Part shown: one piece after another, positions 16,918 to 26,548 of the stretch
How the letters are laid out: every line of letters begins with the position of its first letter
Numbering within the stretch: the first letter of the stretch is position 1
Assembly: GCA_910579995.1 (NCBI GenBank)
Contig: CAJTWH010000001.1
Coordinates: 244,326 to 308,325 of the forward strand
Reading direction: 5' to 3'
Length of the DNA: 64,000 nt
Source: an uncultured Muribaculaceae bacterium
Lineage (GTDB): Bacteria > Bacteroidota > Bacteroidia > Bacteroidales > Muribaculaceae
Made by a program: the position numbers and the translations under genes
The notes under the pieces: generated by a model
Database searches by the model: none
What the model was told of the DNA's origin: nothing
The model's input: only the letters and a program-made list of their open reading frames with translations

Positions 16918-18642
16918 ATGAATTTAAAGAAATATATATTGTTTGGCGCCGTAGCCATGGGTATGGGTCTGAGCTCCTGTGTGGGCGACCTTGACCTTGC
17001 TCCCAACGACCCGAACCTTGTAAATCCTTCCGACCCCAATTTCGCCGCCAACTCGCTGGCAATGTGCTATACCGGCATAGCGGTGTCGGGCACTGACGGA
17101 CCGGGTAACTCCTATATCAATATCGAGGGTCTCGACGCCGGTACTTCGGCTTATCTTCGCCTGATGTTCACCCTGAGCGAGTTATGCACCGACGAACTTA
17201 TCTGGATCTGGGCCGACGCCGGTGTTCAGGATATCGTCACCAACACATGGTCGCAGTCAAACACCCTCGTGGCCGGTGCATACTACCGACTTCTGGGCCA
17301 TATCGCCATCTGCAACCAGTATCTCGCCAATACTGCCGGTGCTACCGATCAGCAGAGCATTGAAGCCCGCTCAGAGGCACGTGTGCTCCGTGCATACTCT
17401 TACTACAACATGCTCGACCTTTTCGGTCAGTCATCATTTGTGACAGAAGAGACTATCGGTGAGGATCCCGTGCAGATCTCTCGCAAGGACCTCTTCGATT
17501 GGATTGAGAAAGAACTCACCGAGATTGTCGACGGCAATCTTATCTCCAACAACCCTGTCTACGGCCGCGTAGGTCTTGACGGCGCCGAGGGTCTTCTCGC
17601 CCGCCTCTATCTCAATGCCGAGGTATTCTCAGGCGAAGCACGCTGGGATGACTGCCGCAAACGCTGCGAGAATATCATCGCACGTCATCAGGGCGGCGGC
17701 TTCCAAGGCTCCGGTCTTGCCGAGAATTATCTCTACCTCTTCTCCCGCGGCAATGAGCAGTATATGCCCGGCGGCGCAAACAAGGCTGAGAATGAGATTC
17801 TCTTCGGTATCGCCTACGACGCCGATATGGTACAGAGCTACGGCGGCTCTACTTTCGTGCTCGCAGCAACAATCACCGACACTCACTATTGCCCCCGCCA
17901 GAACTATGGCTCAAGCGCACCTTGGCAGTGTATCCGCGGTATCCAGCAGATGGCCGAGCGCTTCTATGGCCACGACGATGACACCCGCGACGACCTCTGG
18001 CTCCGCGGTGTAATGCCAGCCGGCGAGGAAAACGGTGTGGCATACGCACAGGAAGACTATGGCGATGAATTCCACGGCTTCACAGGCGAATGGGCTACTA
18101 CCGGTGGCAACGCTATAATCAAGGTTACCGACCGTCAGCCCAAGGCTTCGACTCTCAACGACCTCAGTATCCCCGAGGAATACCGTGGCTGGGATTTCGT
18201 TAAAGGCTCTGACGGCCGCTGGACTCCCAACTTCCCCGCCACCACATTCTCGTCGACCGACTGGCCTATCATCCGCCTCGCCGACATCTACCTGATGTAT
18301 ACCGAGTGCCATATCAACGGTGGTGTAGGCGACCGCGACAAAGCTCTGAAATATATGAACCTTGTCCGTGCACGTGCCAAATCTCCCGCCCTCGGCTATA
18401 CCGACCTTACCAAGCAGGGAATCATGGACGAGCGCTCGCGTGAGCTCTACCTCGAAGGTCTCCGCCGCACCGACCTCGTGCGCAACGGCATGTTTGCAGG
18501 CCCGTCGCAGACAGTATGGCAGTTCAAAGGCTCTGCCGACGCTCCGCAGGGTACACGTATCAGCGAGAAATTCAACCTCTATCCTATCCCCAACGCTGTG
18601 CTTAACTCGCAGCCCGACTTCAAGCAGAACCCCGGATATTAA
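16918..18642 (+). CDS. susD: SusD/RagB-family glycan-binding lipoprotein
   Basis: A 574-residue lipoprotein, lipobox LSSC with Cys21. SusD proteins are surface lids on the SusC barrel that bind the incoming glycan through aromatic residues on a TPR scaffold. Family marks are the early ALAPNDPN-like segment, RAYSYYNMLDLFGQ (about 160-175), W..IRLADIYLMYTE near 450, and a late ERSRELYLEGLRRTDLVRNG. It lies 36 bases after susC. Length is in the normal range. Confidence 0.94.
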   Translation: MNLKKYILFGAVAMGMGLSSCVGDLDLAPNDPNLVNPSDPNFAANSLAMCYTGIAVSGTDGPGNSYINIEGLDAGTSAYLRLMFTLSELCTDELIWIWADAGVQDIVTNTWSQSNTLVAGAYYRLLGHIAICNQYLANTAGATDQQSIEARSEARVLRAYSYYNMLDLFGQSSFVTEETIGEDPVQISRKDLFDWIEKELTEIVDGNLISNNPVYGRVGLDGAEGLLARLYLNAEVFSGEARWDDCRKRCENIIARHQGGGFQGSGLAENYLYLFSRGNEQYMPGGANKAENEILFGIAYDADMVQSYGGSTFVLAATITDTHYCPRQNYGSSAPWQCIRGIQQMAERFYGHDDDTRDDLWLRGVMPAGEENGVAYAQEDYGDEFHGFTGEWATTGGNAIIKVTDRQPKASTLNDLSIPEEYRGWDFVKGSDGRWTPNFPATTFSSTDWPIIRLADIYLMYTECHINGGVGDRDKALKYMNLVRARAKSPALGYTDLTKQGIMDERSRELYLEGLRRTDLVRNGMFAGPSQTVWQFKGSADAPQGTRISEKFNLYPIPNAVLNSQPDFKQNPGY

Positions 18643-18659
18643 TGTTCAAGCTTTCTGAA

Positions 18660-19547
18660 ATGAAAAAGATATCAATCATATTTGCCATGGCTGCCGCCGC
18701 TCTTGGCTTCAGCGCATGCAACGAGACATGGGATGACAATCCCAAGCTCAACGGCCACGACGGTGTGGAAACGGTTGCGTTTCTCAACACTCCCGTAATG
18801 CAGGATATGCCTGTGATGATCTCTCAGGAGAACCGCGAAGGCACTTTCCACCTCACATGCTCACAGCCCGACTTCGGCTATGCCGCTGCCGCTGCCTACA
18901 ATGTGCAGGTGTCGCTCACCGAAGATTTCGCCGAATATAGGGAAATCGCCCAGCAGTATTTCGATTGCTCGCAGATCAACCCCGTCAACGGCGACGTGGC
19001 CTCTGCCATCCAGACTCTCTATGGCATAAAGAAACAGGAAGACCTGCCCATGCCTTATATGAAGGTATATATGCGTCTTCGCGCGTATATTCCCCAGAGT
19101 GTGGATAATACCACTTACCTGTCGAACGTGGTTTATTTCAACGAGGTATCCTCTGATTACCTTGCAATCTGGGTGGCCGATGTGCCCATTGACCTCTTCC
19201 TCCGCGGAGGTATGAACGATTGGGGTGCCGAGACCAATTCAAATCCCGATCTTCCCGGTCCGTGGCAGTTCGCCACAGGCGAGGTTGAGAATACTTGGGT
19301 GGTGAAGAATGTCACCATACCTAAAGAAACATCATTCAAGATCGGTACCACCAACTGGGGCACTCCCAACCTCGGCGGTAATGCCGGCGAGGATGCCGAA
19401 TCGCAGATGGTGAATGCCGGTGAGGAAATTCAGCTTACCGGTGGATCTTACCCCGGTCATCTCCGCCTGACAGAGAATTTCACCGGTGATGTGCAGCTGC
19501 GTCTCGAAGCTGGTCAATATTTCATCATTTTCGACCCCGAGCATTAA
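18660..19547 (+). CDS. susE: SusE-like outer-membrane lipoprotein
   Basis: A 295-residue lipoprotein (MKKISIIFAMAAAALGFSAC). An in-frame ATG at 18642 overlaps the susD stop (TAATG), but 18660 gives the usual signal peptide. Residues about 20-140 resemble the SusE N-terminal Ig-like domain (NPKLNGHDGVET...FLNTPVM...L.CSQPDFGYAAAAAYNVQVS). The C-terminal part (about 165-295, FLRGGMNDWGAETN) resembles a starch-binding type module. It probably holds glycan at the cell surface for SusC/D. Confidence 0.8.
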   Translation: MKKISIIFAMAAAALGFSACNETWDDNPKLNGHDGVETVAFLNTPVMQDMPVMISQENREGTFHLTCSQPDFGYAAAAAYNVQVSLTEDFAEYREIAQQYFDCSQINPVNGDVASAIQTLYGIKKQEDLPMPYMKVYMRLRAYIPQSVDNTTYLSNVVYFNEVSSDYLAIWVADVPIDLFLRGGMNDWGAETNSNPDLPGPWQFATGEVENTWVVKNVTIPKETSFKIGTTNWGTPNLGGNAGEDAESQMVNAGEEIQLTGGSYPGHLRLTENFTGDVQLRLEAGQYFIIFDPEH

Positions 19548-19555
19548 TTTCTAAA

Positions 19556-19580
19556 GGTCGGGAGCACCCCGCTCCCGACC
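19556..19580 (+). promoter_or_regulatory. Intercistronic hairpin between susE and susF
   Basis: GGTCGGGAGC and GCTCCCGACC (10-base perfect arms) close on ACCCC, 9 bases past the susE stop. There is no U run. It may be an RNA stabiliser or a processing site that tunes the ratio of susE to susF. Confidence 0.5.
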
Positions 19581-19610
19581 CTCCTTAAAACTCAAATCTA
19601 AACGACGACA

Positions 19611-21125
19611 ATGAAAAAAATAAGCATAATGATGCTTGGAGTGCTCGGAATGTTCGCCGCTTCGTGCGACGAGGCTCCCGAAGCTCCCAAGCCACAGGAA
19701 AATGCACAGGAGCCCATCTTTGCTGTAGGTGACATCACATCGGCCACCGATGGAGTACTCGCCGCCGACGCACAGCTCAATCTTGAGGACTATCGCGAGT
19801 CAGCCGGAATTCCGGTAATGAAACTTGCCGAGGCTAAATATCTGCCCGAAGGCGCTGCCGTTGAATACAAGGTGCAGCTCGCCTCTGACGAAGATTTCGC
19901 AGGCAAGGTGCTGACTCTCGACACTGAAGCAGGTGAAAACGGCGTCTACACCGTCGACGCCGAGGCTTGGAATGACGCTCACGTTGCCCTTTTCGGCAAA
20001 AGCCCCAAGGTGAAGACAGTGTACTACCGCGTGCCGGTCTACGTCGCCCTCGACGGCACCGACTACCGCTACGAGTCGACTTCTTACTATGCTGCCGAAG
20101 GCTCTCTTGAAGAGACTTGCATGGATCTCGGCTTCGTGATTGAGAATAAGTATTATCTCGTAGGCACTATCAACGGCTGGGGTCTCAACACTTCAGCGCC
20201 TGCTTTCGAGCACTCCGACGCTGATGTATATGATGATCCTGTCTTTACAATCGCTTTCAAGGTTGATCAAGCTGATATCGACGCCAACAGCGGTTGGTGG
20301 TGGAAAGTCGCTCCCGAATCGAGCGCCGCAGCCGTAGATTGGGATGCTCTCGTAGGTCCGGAGACCAACGGCGATACAGCTCTTAGCGGTCACCTCGTCG
20401 ACACCAACGCTCAGGCAGGTGTGATTGACCAGCCCGGCAGCTATAAGATGACAATCAACATGGAGGCGATGACATATAACATAGAGAAACTTCTTCGCCC
20501 GACATACGCCTACACTCCCGGTAACTGCAATGGCTGGAGCCAGCTCAACTCGTCGTGGATGCAGTATTTCAGCGGTGAGATTGATGGTAAGGCTCGTTCG
20601 CTGTACTACACCATGATGCCGCTCGACACCAACGGCTTCAAGGTTTGCCTCGACACCAAGTGGGACAACTCCACCGACTATGGCGCAGAAACCGACGCTC
20701 CCGCCCTCACCGGCAACTTTGTACTCGGTCAGTATGGTAAGAACATCATCGTGCCCGAAGCAGGCCTCTACTGGATGAATGCTAACTACGACGATGATAG
20801 AGGCGAATTTACTACCTACGAGCTTATCAAGGTAGAGTATGTGAGCCTTATCGGTTCGTTCGCAGCCTCAGGCTGGAGCGCTGACGTAGAAATGACAGCT
20901 AATGAAGATCTCACCGTATGGACCGGCGAGATTACCCTTGCAGAAGGCGATGAATGGAAAGTCCGCATTAATCATGGTTGGTTATACAGCTTCGGTGCTG
21001 ACGGCGAAGACAATACTCACACCATCTTCCCCGGCAGCAATATCAAGCTCGGCGAGGCCGGTACTTTCACCATCACCCTCACACTGCAGCCCGGCGCTCC
21101 CACTATTACTTGGGAAAAGAAATAA
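19611..21125 (+). CDS. susF: SusE/SusF-like multi-domain glycan-binding lipoprotein
   Basis: A 504-residue lipoprotein (lipobox AASC, Cys19). After an N-terminal Ig-like domain (about 35-150), three repeated beta domains are visible, each opening with an aromatic motif: YYLVGTINGWGLN (about 182), YAYTPGNCNGWSQLN (about 301) and VSLIGSFAASGWSAD (about 410). These are the starch-binding-module type repeats of SusE/SusF. It probably binds alpha-glucan or a similar glycan at the cell surface. It is the last gene of the operon and is followed by a strong terminator. Confidence 0.85.
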   Translation: MKKISIMMLGVLGMFAASCDEAPEAPKPQENAQEPIFAVGDITSATDGVLAADAQLNLEDYRESAGIPVMKLAEAKYLPEGAAVEYKVQLASDEDFAGKVLTLDTEAGENGVYTVDAEAWNDAHVALFGKSPKVKTVYYRVPVYVALDGTDYRYESTSYYAAEGSLEETCMDLGFVIENKYYLVGTINGWGLNTSAPAFEHSDADVYDDPVFTIAFKVDQADIDANSGWWWKVAPESSAAAVDWDALVGPETNGDTALSGHLVDTNAQAGVIDQPGSYKMTINMEAMTYNIEKLLRPTYAYTPGNCNGWSQLNSSWMQYFSGEIDGKARSLYYTMMPLDTNGFKVCLDTKWDNSTDYGAETDAPALTGNFVLGQYGKNIIVPEAGLYWMNANYDDDRGEFTTYELIKVEYVSLIGSFAASGWSADVEMTANEDLTVWTGEITLAEGDEWKVRINHGWLYSFGADGEDNTHTIFPGSNIKLGEAGTFTITLTLQPGAPTITWEKK

Positions 21126-21148
21126 TTTTATAGCCTATAAATGAAAAG

Positions 21149-21173
21149 AGCCCGCGAAAGCGGGCTTTTTTTT
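21149..21173 (+). terminator. Terminator of the susCDEF operon
   Basis: GCCCGC-GAAA-GCGGGC is followed by eight T residues, a textbook intrinsic terminator with a stable tetraloop. Confidence 0.92.
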
Positions 21174-21196
21174 GTGGGCAGCCGGGGAGTGGTGAG

Positions 21197-21255
21197 CTCT
21201 TTTAGCTACTTTAGGCTTTTAGCTATTATAGCTACTATAGCTAAAGTAGCTATGA
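21197..21255. repeat. TAGCTA-rich low-complexity tract
   Basis: The words TAGCTA, TTAGC and AGCTAC recur about seven times in 60 bases, partly as inverted repeats (TAGCTACTATAGCTA). No coding potential is seen between the two terminators at 21149 and 21311. Confidence 0.5.
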
Positions 21256-21310
21256 TAATCCTCTCTCGCTTTTCCCTTGCCTCTCTTGCCTTTAAGCCTC
21301 CCTTGCCTCT

Positions 21311-21358
21311 AATAAAAAACCTGCCATTCGCTCTAAGGCGAATGGCAGGTTTTTTATT
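21311..21358. terminator. Terminator of yidC (bidirectional)
   Basis: Arms of 21 bases (AAAAAACCTGCCATTCGC and its complement) close on TCTAAG and are flanked by A and T runs on both sides. It lies 10 bases past the yidC stop. Confidence 0.88.
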
Positions 21359-21368
21359 GGTTAAAGAA

Positions 21369-23438
21369 TCAGCGGCGGCGTTTGCCGGCGTTCTGTTGCT
21401 GGCGCTGGGCCTGCTGTGCCTGGCGGCTTGCTTCTTCGAGGCGAGCCATCCAGCCGCTCTTTTTGCGGGGTTTGCGGGCGTTGGCAAGAAGTTGTTCACG
21501 CACTTTCTTCTCGTCGATTACACGGCGGAAAATCCATGTCTGGATGATGGTGATGAGCAACGACAGGAAGTAGTAGTAGCTCAAGCCTGAGGCGTAGTCG
21601 TTGAAAATGAAGAGGAACATCACAGGCATGATATACATCATTGCTTTCATGCCCGGCATACCTTGGCTTGTGGGCTGGCTCTGCATGCTTACCTTCATGT
21701 ATACGATGTTGACAATGGTCATGAGCAAGCAGAAGAGGCTCACATGGTTGCCATAGAAAGGTATGGTGAAGGGGAGGGTGAAGATAGTGTCGGGAGCCGA
21801 GAGGTCGTGAGCCCAGAGGAACGACTGTCCGCGAAGCTCAATTGCCGATGGGAAGAAAGAGAACATGGCGATGAGCACAGGCATTTGGAAGAGCATGGGC
21901 AGACAGCCCGAGAAGGGGCTTGCGCCGGCACGGCTATAGAGAGCCATAGTCTCTTGCTGACGTTTGAGAGCGTCGGCCTGATCAGGATATTTCTCGTTGA
22001 TTTCCTTGATTTCCGGCGCAAGAACACGCATTTTGGCCTGACTCTTGTAGCTCTTGAATGTGAAGGGGAAGATGATGAGCTTGATGAAGAGTGTGAGCAG
22101 GAAGATGATGAGGCCATAGCTGCTGATAAACTTGCCGAGGAAAGTGAATACGGGGATTACTACAAGGACGTTAATCCAGCGGAAGAGACCCCAGCCGAGG
22201 GGGATGAGGCGGGTGAGCTCGAGGTCTTCATCGTAGCCGAGGGTGTCGTCGAGATCGGAGAGGATGGGGTAGTCGTTGGGGCCGAAATACCAATCGAAGC
22301 TTGCCGCTGTGCCATTGTTGATGGTGTAGGGGATGGTGGCGGTCATCGACATGTCCTTGAGATAGTCGGCAGTCTTGATGTTGAGCGATGAGAGCTCGGC
22401 GTTGCCGAAGCTGTCGCGGGCGATGATCACGCTCGAGAAGAACTGGTTTTTGAAAGCTACCCAGCGGAGGCGTCCTGTCACGCTCTCGCTGTCGTCGTCG
22501 TTGGCGTTGAGGTCATCAACATCGCCGCCTATATAGTCATAGTAGATTGCGCTGTTGCGCTCTTCGAAGGTGCGTCCGAGCTCGTTGCGGCCCATCTTCT
22601 GGTGCCAGTAGAAGTCCATGGTGGCTGTGCTGGCCGGAATGACAGCCTGAATACCGTTCTGGATGATATCCATGCGCACGGTGTAACCGTCTTTAGCGAG
22701 AGTGTAGCGTATGCCCCACTCGGCGCCGGCGGCGGGAGCCATGGCGAAGTATACGGCGCTGTCGCCCTCAAGTGTCGTTGTGAAGTTGAAGTCGCGGGTG
22801 TCGAGGCGCTGGTCGGTGGTGAGGAAGCGGAATCCGTAGCCGTCGGTGGCGTCGCGGAAGAGGTTTACTTTGGCAGTGTCGCCTCCGACCTCTGTGTTGA
22901 ACTTCTTGAGCTCAACTTGGTCAACCATTGCTCCGCGGCTTGTGAGGGTGACTTTCACAAGCTCATTCTCAAGCACAACGTCCTGAGCCTCGCCTCCAAG
23001 GTATTTGGCGAAGCCGGCATATTTGGCGGCGTTTGCCGAAAGCTCCCTTACATGGCGGTAGGCAGTGGCGAGCGCTGCGGCGTCGAGATGCGCGCGGCCA
23101 CCGGTGAGGTCGTTGATATCGACAGTATTTGTGCCGTCGGTATAAGTACCGGCGAGAGTGCCGAGGCTGTCGATGTTGAGATTGAAGTTAGAGTTGGTGA
23201 AGACGACTCTGCCGTCTTCAGCTTTTGTTCCCATCGATCTCACGCCGGCCACAAGAGCGGCGCTGTCGGCGGGAGTGAGCACAATGTCGGGAGTGTCGGT
23301 CGTAGTCTTTGCGGCCTGCGCCTGTTCGCGTCGGGCATTTTCGGCGGCGATGTCGGCCTCGCTCGGCTTGCTGAGCCAAAGGAAACCGAACATCACCGCA
23401 GCCATCAGTACAAGGCCTGTGATCGTGTTTTTATCCAT
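21369..23438 (-). CDS. yidC: Membrane protein insertase YidC
   Basis: A 689-residue inner-membrane insertase. It has an N-terminal membrane helix (about 6-20), a large periplasmic beta-sandwich domain (to about 400) and then the conserved insertase core with about five helices (ISSYGLIIFLLTLFIKLIIFP; MPVLIAMFSFFPSAIELRGQSFLWAHDL). A basic tail (RKPRKKSGW...GKRRR) may contact ribosomes. It inserts membrane proteins alone or with SecYEG. The start codon abuts the pyrG stop (one base shared), so the two are one operon. Confidence 0.96.
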   Translation of the reverse strand: MDKNTITGLVLMAAVMFGFLWLSKPSEADIAAENARREQAQAAKTTTDTPDIVLTPADSAALVAGVRSMGTKAEDGRVVFTNSNFNLNIDSLGTLAGTYTDGTNTVDINDLTGGRAHLDAAALATAYRHVRELSANAAKYAGFAKYLGGEAQDVVLENELVKVTLTSRGAMVDQVELKKFNTEVGGDTAKVNLFRDATDGYGFRFLTTDQRLDTRDFNFTTTLEGDSAVYFAMAPAAGAEWGIRYTLAKDGYTVRMDIIQNGIQAVIPASTATMDFYWHQKMGRNELGRTFEERNSAIYYDYIGGDVDDLNANDDDSESVTGRLRWVAFKNQFFSSVIIARDSFGNAELSSLNIKTADYLKDMSMTATIPYTINNGTAASFDWYFGPNDYPILSDLDDTLGYDEDLELTRLIPLGWGLFRWINVLVVIPVFTFLGKFISSYGLIIFLLTLFIKLIIFPFTFKSYKSQAKMRVLAPEIKEINEKYPDQADALKRQQETMALYSRAGASPFSGCLPMLFQMPVLIAMFSFFPSAIELRGQSFLWAHDLSAPDTIFTLPFTIPFYGNHVSLFCLLMTIVNIVYMKVSMQSQPTSQGMPGMKAMMYIMPVMFLFIFNDYASGLSYYYFLSLLITIIQTWIFRRVIDEKKVREQLLANARKPRKKSGWMARLEEASRQAQQAQRQQQNAGKRRR

Positions 23439-25063
23439 TATTTATCGGGTAAATGTATTTCTTTGTGATAAGCGATAGCGGCGTCAATAAAAGAGCGGAA
23501 TATGGGGCTGGGGCTTAGCACGGTGCTTGAGTATTCGGGGTGATACTGCGTGCCGAGATACCAGCGCTTGGAGGGCATTTCGACAACCTCAACAAGGTGA
23601 GCGGCGGGGTTTTCACCCACACATTCCATGCCTGCCTGCTCGAAGCGTTCGCGGTAGGCGTTGTTGAACTCGTAGCGGTGTCGGTGACGCTCGCGGATGT
23701 GCTGTGTGCCGTATGCCTTGGCGGCGAGAGAACCGTCGCGCAGGGTGCAGTCGTAGGCGCCGAGGCGCATTGTGCCGCCGAGATTGGAGATGTTTTTCTG
23801 CTCTTCCATAAGGTCAATCACGTTGTGGGGCGTGGCGTGGTCCATCTCTGTGCTGTTGGCGTCGGCGAGGCCGAGGACGTTGCGGGCAAACTCTATCACC
23901 ATGCACTGCATGCCGAGGCATATACCGAAAGTGGGCACATCGTGCTCGCGGCACCATCTGAGAGCCACAAACTTGCCCTCGATACCGCGCTGGCCGAAGC
24001 CGGGGGCGATAATCACGCCGTCGAGACCGGCAAGGCGCTCGTCTACGTTGGCTTCGGTGAGTTTCTCGGAGTGTATATAGTTGAGCTTAAGCTTGTAGCC
24101 TGCGTATGTGGCGGCGTGGAAAAGAGCCTCGCTGATTGATTTGTAGGCGTCCTGCAACTCTACGTATTTGCCCACGAGACCTATTGCCACAGTCGCTGAG
24201 GCATTGTCCATCTTGTCGATGAAGTCGAGCCACGGCTTCATGTGGGGCTCACCCTCGACGGCGACTCCGGTCTTGCGGAGAACGATTTCGTCGACATGCT
24301 GGCGGTGGAGCATTAAGGGCACTTTGTAGATTGAGTTTACGTCGGTAGACTGCACCACAGCGTCGGGAGCGACGTTGCAGAAAAGAGCAATCTTGCGGCG
24401 CATGTCAGCCGGTATTTCTTTTTCGGCGCGGAGCACGAGAATGTCGGGCTGAATACCGAGCTCCTGCAGGGCTTTTACAGAGTGTTGGGTCGGCTTTGTC
24501 TTGAGTTCTTTTGCAGCGGCGATGAAAGGCACGTAGGTGAGATGTACGCAGAGGCTGTTGTTGCCGAGCTCCCAGCGCAATTGGCGCACAGCCTCGAGAT
24601 ATGGCAGCGACTCGATGTCGCCTACGGTACCGCCGATTTCTGTGATGATGAAATCGTAGTTGCCTGTGTTGCCAAGGAATTTGACGTTGCGCTTGATTTC
24701 GTCGGTGATGTGAGGCACTATCTGTACGGTCTTGCCCAGATAGTCGCCGCGGCGCTCCTTGTCGATGACGGCCTGATATATTCGGCCTGTAGTGACATTG
24801 TTGGCGCGAGAAGTGCGGACGTTGGTGAAACGCTCGTAATGGCCCAGATCGAGGTCGGCCTCGTGTCCGTCTTCGGTGACGTAACATTCACCGTGCTCGT
24901 AAGGATTGAGCGTACCCGGGTCGATGTTGATATACGGGTCAAATTTCTGTATCGTCACGCGAAACCCTCTTGCCTTGAGCAGACATGCCAGCGACGATGA
25001 AATAATACCCTTACCGAGTGACGAGACAACGCCGCCGGTGACGAAAATGTACTTTGTTTCCAC
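23438..25063 (-). CDS. pyrG: CTP synthase (glutamine-hydrolysing)
   Basis: A 541-residue enzyme that aminates UTP to CTP with ATP and glutamine. The N-terminal amidoligase domain (1 to about 270) opens with the P-loop-like GGVVSSLGKGI, then KFDPYINIDPGTLNPYEHGECYV. The C-terminal class I glutamine amidotransferase domain (about 290-535) shows FGICLGMQ with the nucleophilic Cys and YHPEYSS with the partner His and Glu. Length is standard. Confidence 0.97.
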   Translation of the reverse strand: METKYIFVTGGVVSSLGKGIISSSLACLLKARGFRVTIQKFDPYINIDPGTLNPYEHGECYVTEDGHEADLDLGHYERFTNVRTSRANNVTTGRIYQAVIDKERRGDYLGKTVQIVPHITDEIKRNVKFLGNTGNYDFIITEIGGTVGDIESLPYLEAVRQLRWELGNNSLCVHLTYVPFIAAAKELKTKPTQHSVKALQELGIQPDILVLRAEKEIPADMRRKIALFCNVAPDAVVQSTDVNSIYKVPLMLHRQHVDEIVLRKTGVAVEGEPHMKPWLDFIDKMDNASATVAIGLVGKYVELQDAYKSISEALFHAATYAGYKLKLNYIHSEKLTEANVDERLAGLDGVIIAPGFGQRGIEGKFVALRWCREHDVPTFGICLGMQCMVIEFARNVLGLADANSTEMDHATPHNVIDLMEEQKNISNLGGTMRLGAYDCTLRDGSLAAKAYGTQHIRERHRHRYEFNNAYRERFEQAGMECVGENPAAHLVEVVEMPSKRWYLGTQYHPEYSSTVLSPSPIFRSFIDAAIAYHKEIHLPDK

Positions 25064-25092
25064 TGCGTTATAACTTTGTAGAATTTAACGTG

Positions 25093-25124
25093 CAAAAATA
25101 CATAAAAAATCTCAATCGGCCAAA
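25093..25124 (-). promoter_or_regulatory. Promoter of pyrG-yidC
   Basis: On the minus strand TTTG (25121-25124), a 20-base spacer and TATTTTTG (25093-25100). The -33 box is embedded in the U tract of the upstream ompA terminator. Confidence 0.68.
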
Positions 25125-25154
25125 AAAAGAGGCGGGCCGGTTGGCTCGCCTCTT
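25121..25154 (-). terminator. Terminator of the ompA gene
   Basis: On the minus strand GAGGCGAGCC pairs with GGCCCGCCTC (one G-U pair) around a 4-base loop and is followed by TTTTTTT. Confidence 0.85.
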
Positions 25155-25175
25155 GTGCTGTATATCTTGGAGTGA

Positions 25176-26378
25176 TTATTTAGCCTCTTCGATAGTTACG
25201 GCGCGGTCGAGAGCTACGCATTTCTCGCCGAGGTCGCTGAGGTTACCGTTGTTGGTGGTAACGTTGATCTGGCTTGCGGGAACACCGTTGCTCTTGAGGA
25301 GTTTGGCAACACCCTCAGCACGGTTTTTGCGCAGACGCATGTTGATGTTGTCGGTGCCGGTGTAGTTGTCGGCCCAACCGGTAACGGTGTATTTCTTGTC
25401 GCTGTTCTGTGTCATCACGTGAGCGATGGCTTTAACAACGCGCTGGTTCTCGCGGCTGAGGCGAGAAACACCGATGGGATAGTATACAGTTGCGAGGGGA
25501 CCGTTGTTCTCTACGACAGTCTCAACAGGACGGTTGAGGCAGTCTTTGAGCTGCTGCTCGAGGTCGGCGATACGGGCGTCGGCTGCAGCGAGACGGGCAC
25601 GGAGTGCGTCGCAGTTTTCGGGTTCAGGGATGATGGGCACAACAGGAGCGGTCCAGTCGCGTTTCTTGAAGTTGTAGGTGAAGCCGAGGTAAGCCTGAAG
25701 GGCGAGAGCCTTGCGGTTGCCGTCAACACCTGCGAGGTCAGAAAGACCGGTAGCGCGGAGGTCAAGAGAAATCTGCATCTGCTCGCTGATACGGAACGAG
25801 TTGATAAGACCTGCGCGGAGGTTGATAATGTCGTTGTCGGCGTTTTTGAAGCCTTCGCTATTGCCTTGAGCGTCGTAGTGACGGGTAAGGGTGAAGTATG
25901 CGCCGGCACCTGCGTAAACGGTAGCGTTGTAAACGCGGTTGGGTTTGTAGCCGCACCACCAGTTGGTGAGGTTGACCATAAGGTCAAAAACCGGACCGAT
26001 TTCAGCATATTTAGTTTTGTAGTAGCCGTTTACCATTTCGGGCATTGCGCCGATATATCTCTGGCTGGGAGCGAGACCCTTGAGACCGAGATAGTTTACA
26101 CCGAAGCGACCACCGAATACGGGAGAGAACCATTTGCCACCGTAGATAGATGCAGCGGGCATGAAGCGGTCGGCAACAGCACGGTGAACACCGTAGGGAG
26201 CAATGTAGAAGCTTGCACCGGCTTCTGCAGTGATGAACCAGTTGTCTTTCATGCGGTTAAGCAGAACGCCCTGTGAGGGATCGGGCTGGTATTGCAGCTC
26301 CTGTGTAGCCTCTTGGGCATTAGCTGCAACACCCATAAAGAGTGCGCACGCACATGCAAGTAGAGTAGCTTTTTTCAT
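25176..26378 (-). CDS. OmpA-family outer-membrane protein
   Basis: A 400-residue protein with a signal peptide (to about residue 21, ANAQE), an N-terminal eight-strand barrel (about 45-235, ending YLGFTYNFKKRDW), a Pro-rich hinge, a short coiled segment (ARLAAADARIADLEQQL) and a C-terminal OmpA peptidoglycan-binding domain (about 295-395; TVTGWADNYTGTDNINMRLRKNRAEGV). It ties the outer membrane to the cell wall and is usually abundant. The NxxLxxxRA-type motif appears as N-M-R-L-R-K-N-R-A. Confidence 0.92.
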   Translation of the reverse strand: MKKATLLACACALFMGVAANAQEATQELQYQPDPSQGVLLNRMKDNWFITAEAGASFYIAPYGVHRAVADRFMPAASIYGGKWFSPVFGGRFGVNYLGLKGLAPSQRYIGAMPEMVNGYYKTKYAEIGPVFDLMVNLTNWWCGYKPNRVYNATVYAGAGAYFTLTRHYDAQGNSEGFKNADNDIINLRAGLINSFRISEQMQISLDLRATGLSDLAGVDGNRKALALQAYLGFTYNFKKRDWTAPVVPIIPEPENCDALRARLAAADARIADLEQQLKDCLNRPVETVVENNGPLATVYYPIGVSRLSRENQRVVKAIAHVMTQNSDKKYTVTGWADNYTGTDNINMRLRKNRAEGVAKLLKSNGVPASQINVTTNNGNLSDLGEKCVALDRAVTIEEAK

Positions 26379-26492
26379 AGAGTTTTAGCTAGTTATTGAT
26401 GAATGTTATTTTTCCTATACAGAATTTGGGTGCTAAGTTACTACTTTTTTTTCATTTGATTACTAAATTTCATTAAATTTTTTCCTTTTTTG

Positions 26493-26523
26493 CCAAAAAA
26501 TTAACTTTTAAAGTTCTTTTTGG
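26493..26523 (-). terminator. Probable terminator of metH
   Basis: On the minus strand AACTTT-A-AAAGTT, enlarged by CCAAAAA/TTTTTTGG, gives an A/T-rich hairpin with a short U tract, 26 bases past the metH stop. It is weak in GC content. Confidence 0.4.
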
Positions 26524-26548
26524 ACTATAAGGAAGCTGCTATGATATT

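Noticed and set aside
21141..21590. Plus-strand frame after susF
   Set aside because: It runs through two terminators and the antisense of yidC; its start lies in the terminator hairpin.
25419..26276. 285-codon frame antisense to ompA
   Set aside because: Val/Glu-rich shadow typical of antisense frames over high-GC genes; no promoter.
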